From positions 1-9,007 of the forward strand of contig JAKBCQ010000055.1 in NCBI GenBank assembly GCA_021807585.1: 9,007 nucleotides of DNA. Direction: 5' to 3'. The notes under the pieces were generated by a model that worked only from the letters and a program-made list of their open reading frames with translations, had not been told where the DNA came from and made no database searches. Every line of letters starts with the position of its first letter. The first letter of the stretch is position 1. This document shows positions 1 through 7,111 of this stretch, one piece after another. This DNA is from Planctomycetota bacterium (GTDB lineage Bacteria; Planctomycetota; Planctomycetia; Isosphaerales; Isosphaeraceae). A program made the translations under genes and the position numbers.

Positions 1-43
1 AATAGATACAATTAGAAATGAGATGTTTCATCCGAATCCTGGA

Positions 44-1408
44 TCACAATGATTTCAGAATGTTGAATTTGTGATTCCTCTCAAACAATGTTTTTATCTG
101 GTTGTCATTAAAACCGATTTCCCGTAAAATGAGAAGTTTGATGAACATATCTAGTTTCTCGATAACTCGATATAAATCCTCACCTTTTAGCGGCCGTCGT
201 GGAACTTCGACGCGCCGCTGAAAGTGGAGAAGAGTATCGGACAGCGATCGCACGTATTCGTGAACGTCGTCGATCCATAGACGCGTCAAGCGAGAGTTAT
301 TTTCCAATAATCGTTTAAGATTGACGAGGGACTCCACATCGCTCGAGACGGGAAGCATTCCCCTCACCAATTCTCTTTCATCTTCGGTGAACTCGGCGAG
401 CGCGGCGCCCTCGACGGCTTCGATGAGTCGCGTCGTGATTTTAGATGATCCCACAAAGCCGGAACAGAGCGAATTGAACGCTTTCAGGAGGATCGACAAT
501 CGGTCGTCGAGATGCCTCGGCGTCGAGTAGACGTGAGCGAAGTAAAGCTCGTTGAACCGTCCGTGCTCCTTTGTGAAACCAAACCAAGCCGCGAATAGAT
601 CGATCCCGAAATCGCAAGCGTCTTTATATGTGAACAACATTTCATCATGACGATTTGACACACCTTTATCTTTATGCTTAATTATCGGATCGAAGACGAG
701 ATTGAGTTCAGACAACCGTAAGGCATCGTGATGTTCTCTCCGTGAGTAATAGACGATCTTCTCGACCGTATTGGGGCGATCGGTCGCGAAGCTGAGGAGA
801 TCCTGAAGTCGACGAATATCGTCGGGAAACAACGACTTCGGATCGAGATCGCCGACCGGCCGAATCACGAGAGACGCCGCCTCGGAGAGCGTAATCTTGT
901 GAGCGCTCAGAGAGGTTTGAAAACCGACGCTCAATGTTAATATCTTTTCTCCATACGAGAACTTGATTGCGTCTGGTACGACATATCGTAGAAGCATCGT
1001 TTTTCCGTCCTCATGCGCGTGTTCGACATTGATTCCGCTCAATCCCGCCCAATTCGTTAAGCAAGAATAACCAATTTGCATGCATTCATAACGAGAAGAG
1101 CCTTCGGAGAGATGTCGATCGCCTAACGTCGCTTTCGCGGCCCGAATTGTCTCCGAAGTAAATCCCTCGCTATCAAATTGACATCGAGTTTGGAAACAAT
1201 CAATCAGAGTGACAAACGACCCAATCGGAAGATTTCCCACCACTCCATGAATCATCGAATATCGATCGGGCTCCGGCGACCATCCGGGACGAAAACTTCC
1301 CAGTAAGATAAGCTGAAGACCTTCGTCGTCGAACTTTAATGTGCCCGCCACCTTGTCGTCGGGATCGTCGTGTTGAAACCATAGACCGCTCGCTTCGAAG
1401 TGTTTCAT
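44..1408 (-). CDS. ApeA-like HEPN-domain protein (putative anti-phage / RNase-type)
   Basis: The 454-residue protein resembles the ApeA family. The N-terminal part (about residues 7-175) has the G-x-W-F opening, a V-x-G-T-L-x-F strand and an L-x-L-x-G-x-F strand typical of the ApeA N-terminal domain. The C-terminal part (about 255-450) is helical and HEPN-like, ending in an L-K-G-E-D-L-Y helix and an L-x-E-I-G-F turn. Known ApeA proteins act in abortive-type phage defence, and HEPN domains are often metal-independent RNases. The usual R-x4-H motif is not intact: His395 is present, but the expected arginine position is Ser390 (nearest Arg is 387). The enzyme may therefore be inactive or use another register. 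The start at 1408 is preceded by AGGA four bases upstream, 15 bases after the previous gene's stop, so it is probably co-transcribed with the two genes before it. No signal peptide or membrane helix is seen, so it is likely cytoplasmic. Family call fairly sure; activity unknown. Confidence 0.72.
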   Translation of the reverse strand: MKHFEASGLWFQHDDPDDKVAGTLKFDDEGLQLILLGSFRPGWSPEPDRYSMIHGVVGNLPIGSFVTLIDCFQTRCQFDSEGFTSETIRAAKATLGDRHLSEGSSRYECMQIGYSCLTNWAGLSGINVEHAHEDGKTMLLRYVVPDAIKFSYGEKILTLSVGFQTSLSAHKITLSEAASLVIRPVGDLDPKSLFPDDIRRLQDLLSFATDRPNTVEKIVYYSRREHHDALRLSELNLVFDPIIKHKDKGVSNRHDEMLFTYKDACDFGIDLFAAWFGFTKEHGRFNELYFAHVYSTPRHLDDRLSILLKAFNSLCSGFVGSSKITTRLIEAVEGAALAEFTEDERELVRGMLPVSSDVESLVNLKRLLENNSRLTRLWIDDVHEYVRSLSDTLLHFQRRVEVPRRPLKGEDLYRVIEKLDMFIKLLILREIGFNDNQIKTLFERNHKFNILKSL

Positions 1409-1423
1409 TTGTTCCTACAACCA

Positions 1424-1906
1424 TTATGCGGCGAATGGCGACCGGATTCTTGAGACCCGACAATCGTCATGGTCGTTATCCGGGATGATCCTTCCTCCAT
1501 CAACCCTGTTGAAAGATATGGATTTCCCCTCAACCCAGGGCCCGATCATCGCCGCGGCGAAATCGGCCGCGGCGTCCGAAAGCGCGCAAGAGATCACCAA
1601 CTCTTGGATCGCGTCGGGATCGTGAAATTTTCCTCCAACGAGATCGGTCCAAGCCAGAATCTCGACCTTATCAGACGTCGGCTCGTGCTGAATGATTCGC
1701 ACCCCTCTTCGTTTTGAAGGAGAGACCGCGCTGAAGATGGGATTGCCGTCGAGCAGGTCGGGCGCCCCCGTCGAGATCCAGGGATAAGACCAATCGGAAT
1801 CGAGTCGGTTTTTCATGATATCGTTCCAGCGGCTAATCCAATAATTCTCGACGCGACGGTATTCATCGCTGTTCGCCAGAAAGTTTTTAAAAAAATGGGT
1901 AATCAT
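1424..1906 (-). CDS. Hypothetical protein, second gene of minus-strand operon
   Basis: I do not recognise this 160-residue protein with confidence. It is soluble-looking, with an aromatic N-terminal helix rich in Trp and Tyr (about residues 8-45), a central G-N-P-I-F-S-A segment (54-60), a strand ending R-I-I-Q-H (70-74), and a helical segment with L-V-I-S-C-A-L-S (103-110) followed by a G-P-W-V turn. There is no signal peptide and no membrane segment. The start is preceded by AGG eight bases upstream, and the gene lies 20 bases after the 104-residue gene and 15 bases before the ApeA-like gene. Its position directly behind a small protein would suit an immunity or antitoxin-type partner, but this is inference from order and size only. 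The reading frame is likely real because spacing, start signals and strand agree with both neighbours. Confidence 0.68.
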   Translation of the reverse strand: MITHFFKNFLANSDEYRRVENYWISRWNDIMKNRLDSDWSYPWISTGAPDLLDGNPIFSAVSPSKRRGVRIIQHEPTSDKVEILAWTDLVGGKFHDPDAIQELVISCALSDAAADFAAAMIGPWVEGKSISFNRVDGGRIIPDNDHDDCRVSRIRSPFAA

Positions 1907-1926
1907 TATGATAACCTGATAATCAT

Positions 1927-2241
1927 TTATGGAATAAATGCTTTTCCATAGAATATATCAATATCAACTATTCGACCTTTTTTATTCGGAGGCTGCGGAT
2001 AACTTTTTCGGATGATCGGCGGCGCGGTTTCCGAACCTCCTCGTGCAATCATGCGATCGATGAAGGTTTTGGCTTGACGAAAACCTTCGACCCTCAGTTC
2101 GGTTTCGCGCTGACCGATCTCCTCCTTTAAACTATCGAGATGAGCGTAACCCGTCGACGCCAAAAGAGGCGACTCTTGGTCCCAACCTTTTGATGCATAA
2201 ACCGATCCCCCCTGCGCCTGAATGACTCCTCGATGATCCAT
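1927..2241 (-). CDS. Small hypothetical protein, first gene of minus-strand operon (possible orphan toxin-type domain)
   Basis: This 104-residue protein opens with M-D-H-R-G-V-I-Q-A-Q-G-G, continues with a helical middle (about residues 32-68, L-D-S-L-K-E-E-I and F-I-D-R-M-I) and ends in a strand-like I-V-D-I-D-I-F-Y-G-K-A-F segment. It has no signal peptide or membrane helix. The ATG at 2241 is the only standard start in this frame, because an in-frame TGA lies 33 bases upstream; the start has no strong ribosome binding site. The Gly-rich opening without a leader and the compact size recall detached C-terminal domains of polymorphic toxins, which are often followed by an immunity gene, as could be the case here. 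I cannot name the family, so this stays an impression. A chance reading frame is less likely because stop and next start are tightly arranged. Confidence 0.6.
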   Translation of the reverse strand: MDHRGVIQAQGGSVYASKGWDQESPLLASTGYAHLDSLKEEIGQRETELRVEGFRQAKTFIDRMIARGGSETAPPIIRKSYPQPPNKKGRIVDIDIFYGKAFIP

Positions 2242-2647
2242 GAAGTCGTCTTCCCGTTTCCCGAAGGTCGGAGATCACCATACATAGGATTCCACCAAAT
2301 GATTCATGAGGAAAGTGATCGAGCGGAATCTCGTGGTCGCGTTCAATTCAAATTATCAAGGAACCACGATTGATCGTTCGAGTGATTCGCTTCGACCGAT
2401 TGCGGATCGATTCCACCTCGTCGGGATCGCCCGCGGTTGCGATCGAGCGTGGCGAGGTCGATTCGTGATTGACGTTGCGGCATGTATCGATCGTGCCGAG
2501 CGATTCTCCCCGAATCAACGCCGAGCGGAATCGTCGATCTTTCCCCGACGCCCCGATCGGCTACAATCAACGTTCTGACGATCGAGCGAACAACACGAGC
2601 GTTCTCCGGTTCGCGGTCAACTTTCCCAACCTTTGACGGACCCGCGC
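2242..2647. other. Intergenic region between divergent operons
   Basis: This gene-free stretch separates the minus-strand cassette from the moxR-type operon. Short open frames exist on both strands here, but they lack recognisable protein features and good start signals. I count ten GATC words, mostly within CGATCG-like contexts; the coding parts are also rich in this word, so it is probably genome-wide composition. A -10-like TACAAT lies near the right end. A GCGAAC/GTTCGC inverted repeat (2586-2591 and 2609-2614) sits in the probable leader of the rightward operon. No convincing promoter was found for the leftward operon, and no tRNA, CRISPR or mobile element is visible. Confidence 0.6.
2540..2567 (+). 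promoter_or_regulatory. Possible sigma-70-type promoter of the MoxR operon
   Basis: TACAAT at 2562-2567 differs from the TATAAT consensus at one base. A weak -35 candidate, TTTCCC, sits at 2540-2545 with a 16-base spacer and matches TTGACA at three of six positions. It would give a leader of roughly 75 bases before the ATG at 2648. The -10 is good, the -35 poor, and planctomycete promoters are not well matched to this consensus, so the call is tentative. Confidence 0.3.
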
Positions 2648-3667
<1,020 letters not shown>

Positions 3668-3674
3668 AAACGTT

Positions 3675-3710
3675 TTCGCGGCGTCGAACTCAATCGAGTT
3701 TTGCCGCGAA
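3675..3710 (+). other. Stem-loop just after the MoxR gene
   Basis: TTCGCGGC (3675-3682) pairs perfectly with GCCGCGAA (3703-3710). Nested inside, AACTC and GAGTT pair around an AATC loop. The stem begins seven bases after the MoxR stop codon. There is no U tract after it, so it is not a classical intrinsic terminator; it may weaken read-through or stabilise the upstream message in the 208-base gap before the DUF58 gene. A palindromic AAAACGTTTT directly precedes it. Confidence 0.5.
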
Positions 3711-3863
3711 GGAAGCGTGGCTGTGAGCCGATGCGCGCGATTTGAGGGGGGATATCGCGTGATTTTCGCGTTCGGGCTCATCTTGGGGAACGATTATCGC
3801 CACGTGCGCGGGGAATTCGTATAGAATACCCTTGTCGGATGTTCGACCGTTTTGCGCGTGAAA

Positions 3864-3869
3864 GAGGAG
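3864..3869 (+). promoter_or_regulatory. Ribosome binding site deciding the DUF58 start
   Basis: GAGGAG lies six bases before a TTG at 3876, an ideal Shine-Dalgarno spacing. The earlier in-frame TTG (3852) and GTG (3858) have no comparable site, and this motif would lie inside the coding region if they were used. It supports the shorter protein. Confidence 0.65.
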
Positions 3870-3875
3870 CGAGCT

Positions 3876-4775
3876 TTGGCCGCGTCCGCCGAACAATATT
3901 TGAAGCCCGAGGTGATCCGCCAAGTTGCGCGGCTCGATCTTCGCGCCAAGTTTATCGTCGAGGGGTTCATCGCGGGGATGCACATGAGCCCGTTTCACGG
4001 GTTCTCGGTCGAGTTTTCCGAGCATCGCAAGTATTCGCCGGGCGACAACATCGCCGACATCGACTGGAACGTCTACGCCAAGACGGACCGGTATTACATC
4101 AAGAAGTTCCAGGCCGAAACGAATTTAACGGGTTACCTTGTGATGGATTTGTCGGCTTCGATGGGTTATACATATCGGCAAGAGCTTACCAAGTTTGAGT
4201 ACGGGATTAGTTTGGCGGCGGCGCTGGGATATCTGATGATTCACCAGCAGGATCCGGTGGGTCTGATCGCGTTCGATCATCGCGTGAGCCACAGTTTACC
4301 GCCGAGGAGCAAGCGGTCGCAGATCGGCAACATGCTTTCGTTGCTGGCGCGGTTGAAGCCCGCGGGGAACACCGAGATCGCCAAGAGTTTGCATCAGATC
4401 GCGGGGATGATCAGGCATCGCGGGTTGATCATGTTATTCAGTGATTTACTGGGCGATCCCGAGCCGATTCAGAAGGCTTTGCATCGGTTGCGGCACGCGG
4501 GGCACGACATCATTTTGTTTCATATTTTGGACGAGGCCGAGGCGCTGTTTCCGTTCGACGGTCTGGTCGAGCTGATGGATAATGAGACCGACGAGACGTT
4601 GCTTGTGGACGCCGACGGCGTGCGGGCCGATTATCTCGACGAGGTCGCCGCGTTTCAGGGGGGATATCGAAAAGAGTGCGCGCGGGCGCGGATCGATTAC
4701 GTCCCGTTGCACACGGGGATGGCGTTCGACAAGGCGCTCACGAGCTATCTGGCAAGCCGAAGGGCGCGGGCTTAG
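3876..4775 (+). CDS. DUF58 family protein (MoxR partner, VWA-like)
   Basis: The 299-residue protein is a DUF58 member. After an N-terminal helix (Y-L-K-P-E-V, residues 8-13) comes the family signature around 47-80: F-S-E-H-R-x-Y-x-P-G-D, then D-I-D-W, then Y-x-K-K-F. A VWA-like fold follows with MIDAS residues D91-x-S93-x-S95, T166 and D190 (F-S-D), so the metal site looks complete. No signal peptide or membrane helix is visible, unlike some DUF58 proteins, so it is probably cytoplasmic or peripheral. DUF58 genes usually sit directly behind moxR and the pair acts with membrane VWA proteins, as here. The start is taken as TTG at 3876 because of GAGGAG upstream and because the N-terminus then begins shortly before the Y-L-K-P-E-V helix; starting at TTG 3852 would add eight residues. 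A -10-like TATAGAAT (3820-3827) lies in the preceding gap without a fitting -35, so an extra promoter is possible but weakly supported. The exact role is unknown for the family. Confidence 0.93.
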   Translation: MAASAEQYLKPEVIRQVARLDLRAKFIVEGFIAGMHMSPFHGFSVEFSEHRKYSPGDNIADIDWNVYAKTDRYYIKKFQAETNLTGYLVMDLSASMGYTYRQELTKFEYGISLAAALGYLMIHQQDPVGLIAFDHRVSHSLPPRSKRSQIGNMLSLLARLKPAGNTEIAKSLHQIAGMIRHRGLIMLFSDLLGDPEPIQKALHRLRHAGHDIILFHILDEAEALFPFDGLVELMDNETDETLLVDADGVRADYLDEVAAFQGGYRKECARARIDYVPLHTGMAFDKALTSYLASRRARA

Positions 4776-4802
4776 CGCGGGGGCGGCGGCGCGAGGTCGG
4801 CG

Positions 4803-4879
4803 CATCTAAGCCGTATTTAGTTTCGGCCTTTCTGATCACTTGAATATCTTAAACACATAAGGTTTGGGACGGAGCGATT
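4803..4879 (+). promoter_or_regulatory. AT-rich leader before the BatA-like gene
   Basis: An AT-rich patch within GC-rich surroundings occupies most of the 104-base gap after the DUF58 gene. It holds TATCTT (4845-4850), TTGAAT (4840-4845) and a weak GCCG/CGGC hairpin near 4811-4827, but no -35/-10 pair with proper spacing. GGAG at 4871-4874 lies five bases before the ATG and is a good ribosome binding site. An internal promoter is possible but unproven. Confidence 0.25.
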
Positions 4880-7060
4880 ATGGGAATCACGCTGTTGCAC
4901 GCCGGCCTGGCCGCGGGAGCGGCGACGGCAATCATCCCAATAATTTTACATTTGTTCATGAGAAGAACCCCCAAGAAGGTGGTGTTCCCCGCGATTCGGC
5001 TGGTTCGCAAGCGGCACAGCAAGACGACGAAGCGGCTCAAGATCAAGAATTGGATGCTGTTGTTGACGCGGATGGGGATGTTGGCGTTGATGGCGACGGC
5101 TTTGGCGCGGCCCGCGTGCAACACGAAGGCTTCGCTGGGGGATCGCGAGGTGCCGACGGCGCTTGCGCTCGTGTTCGACACGAGTTATTCGATGCAGTAT
5201 ACCGAGAAGGGGAAGGATCGGCTCGCCGAGGCGAAGGAGCTGGCGATCGAGAAGTTGCGTCGGGTATCCGATTCGAGCCAGGTGTTCGTGTTCGATTCGG
5301 CGGACGTCGGGGCGCCCCCCGCGCTTTCGCCCGCCGCTGCGCGGAAGCGGATCGAGGCGCTGGCGCTTCGTCCCGCGGGCAGGCCGCTCAACGCCGCGGT
5401 CGGCCAGGCGTACGCGTCGCTCGCCGAGAGCGAACTCCCCCGCAAAGTTGTTTACATATTGACAGATCTTGCGGCGTCGGCGTGGGATTCGAATCGCGAG
5501 ATCGAGCATCTCGATCTCGCGAAGAAGACGAAGGGGGGGATCTCGACGTTTCTGGTGCGGCTGGGGGCGAAAAAGGTTCAGGATGTCGCGATCACCGCCG
5601 CCGAGCCGGTGTCGAAGCTCGGCTTTCAGGGGGATACCGCGACGATCAAGGCGCGGGTGCGGGCGACGGGAGACGCGGCTTCTCGCGTGCTCGATTTCTT
5701 CATCGACGGGAAAAAGAAATTACAAAAGCCGATCCAGATTCCAGCCGACGGCGAAATCGAGATTCCGCTCGAAACCCCCAAGCTCGAACCCGGGCCGCAC
5801 CAGGGAGAGATCGCGCTCGAGGGGGCGGTCGATCCTCTTAAATTCAATGATAAACGCTATTTTACATTGGAGATTCAATCGGCGTTAAAGGTGATGATTG
5901 TTTCGGATCTGAATCTCGACGCCGAATATGTCGCCAAGGCGCTTGATCCCGCGGGGGAGCGTCGGCCTTACGCGGTCGAACGGATGTTGACGACGCAGGC
6001 CGACGCGCTTTCGGCCGATTCGCTCCGCGGGTTCGCGTGCGTGTATCTGATCAACGTCGCCAAGCTCGACGAGGCGCGGTGGAGCAGGCTCAACAACTTT
6101 GTCCACGAGGGGGGAGGGGTCGTGGTCGCGGTCGGCGATCGCGCCGACGCCGAAAATTACAACGGTCCGATCGCTGCGCAATTCCTCCCCGCGGAGCTCA
6201 AGAAGGTCGTCGAGCCCGCCGACCCGACGTCCTTCGCCAAATTCGACGAAACGCATCCGTTGTTCGCCGAATACGCCAAGGATCTCGAGCGCGACATGTC
6301 GGCGGTTCCGATTTTTCGCTACTGGTCGGTGAATCCCTCGCAGGGGAGTCGCGCGATTCTGACATACCGCGACGCGGGCGCCGCGGCGCTCGTCGAACGC
6401 TCGATCGGAGGCGTGAAGAGCGGCAAAACGATGCTCTGGACGACTCCGCTGGCGCGGCGCTCCGAGCGACGCACCGAGCGCGATCTCCGCGAGGGTTGGA
6501 ACGAGTTTCCGCTCGTCTGGCCCTTCTGGTATCTCGTCAATCAGGAGGTCCCGTATCTCGCCGGTAAAACGGGCAAGAAGCTCAACTATGAGGCGGGTGA
6601 AAATGTGTATATAACAATTGATCCCACGGCAAGGTTCTCGAATTACATTGTCCAGGGGCCGCGGACGACGCCGACGGGGGATAAGAACGCCGATCGGCTC
6701 ACCCCTCCCTCGAACAACTCGGCGCTCTCGATCGTTTCGCCGCAGCCCGAGGGACAGTGGAGCGTGACCGCGGCGGGATCGGGATCGGAGACGAAAATCG
6801 AGCTCTTCAGCGTGAACATTCCTCCCGCGGAATCGAGCTTTGTGCGGCTCGAGCCCAAATCGCTCGACGGGCTTTTCGGCAAGAAGAATTACCGCGTCGC
6901 CGAGACGCTCGAGGATTTGAAACAGATCGAGATCGATCAGTGGATCGGCAAGGAGATCTTCCCCTGGCTGATGGCGCTCGTCGTCGCGCTCGTCACGGCC
7001 GAGGCGATCATCGCCAATCGCTTTTATCGCGAACCCGCGGGAGTCGTCCCCGCCAAATAA
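4880..7060 (+). CDS. BatA-like membrane VWA protein with glutamine-amidotransferase-like segment
   Basis: This 726-residue protein has the BatA N-terminal layout: a membrane helix at about 10-26, the family's L-F-x-R-R-T-P-K-K-V-x-F-P-A-I-R loop (25-40), and a second helix at about 58-77. A VWA domain (about 92-230) follows with D100-x-S102-x-S104 and D196 (L-T-D). The MIDAS threonine normally found in a G-G-T-type loop appears missing: the matching stretch near 166-172 reads A-G-R-P-L-N-A. Then come a beta-rich segment (about 235-333), a segment resembling a class I glutamine-amidotransferase fold (about 336-560) without a visible nucleophile cysteine, a beta-rich region (570-665) and a C-terminal membrane helix (about 694-711). 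It is therefore probably anchored in the membrane at both ends. Bat proteins have been linked to aerotolerance and stress, with MoxR as partner, but the target here is unknown. GGAG five bases upstream supports the ATG. Next gene begins 51 bases downstream. Confidence 0.9.
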   Translation: MGITLLHAGLAAGAATAIIPIILHLFMRRTPKKVVFPAIRLVRKRHSKTTKRLKIKNWMLLLTRMGMLALMATALARPACNTKASLGDREVPTALALVFDTSYSMQYTEKGKDRLAEAKELAIEKLRRVSDSSQVFVFDSADVGAPPALSPAAARKRIEALALRPAGRPLNAAVGQAYASLAESELPRKVVYILTDLAASAWDSNREIEHLDLAKKTKGGISTFLVRLGAKKVQDVAITAAEPVSKLGFQGDTATIKARVRATGDAASRVLDFFIDGKKKLQKPIQIPADGEIEIPLETPKLEPGPHQGEIALEGAVDPLKFNDKRYFTLEIQSALKVMIVSDLNLDAEYVAKALDPAGERRPYAVERMLTTQADALSADSLRGFACVYLINVAKLDEARWSRLNNFVHEGGGVVVAVGDRADAENYNGPIAAQFLPAELKKVVEPADPTSFAKFDETHPLFAEYAKDLERDMSAVPIFRYWSVNPSQGSRAILTYRDAGAAALVERSIGGVKSGKTMLWTTPLARRSERRTERDLREGWNEFPLVWPFWYLVNQEVPYLAGKTGKKLNYEAGENVYITIDPTARFSNYIVQGPRTTPTGDKNADRLTPPSNNSALSIVSPQPEGQWSVTAAGSGSETKIELFSVNIPPAESSFVRLEPKSLDGLFGKKNYRVAETLEDLKQIEIDQWIGKEIFPWLMALVVALVTAEAIIANRFYREPAGVVPAK

Positions 7061-7111
7061 CGCATGAATCAAGCGAGACGTCGTTGATTGAAAACGTGAT
7101 CAAGGTGATGC

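Noticed and set aside
243..250. GCGATCGC octamer (also near 6135 and 7156), like the cyanobacterial HIP1 repeat
   Set aside because: Only a few copies among many other CGATCG-type words, and the proteins point to a planctomycete rather than a cyanobacterium.
3675..3710. Intrinsic terminator after the MoxR gene
   Set aside because: The stem is good but no U tract follows, so it is listed only as a stem-loop.
4864..5841. 325-codon plus-strand frame overlapping the BatA-like gene
   Set aside because: Low-complexity Arg/Gly/Asp-rich translation in a shifted frame of a well supported gene.
5885..7072. 395-codon open frame on the minus strand opposite the BatA-like gene
   Set aside because: It is a shadow of a GC-rich gene: composition rich in Arg, no recognisable domain, and the opposite strand carries a clear BatA/VWA protein.
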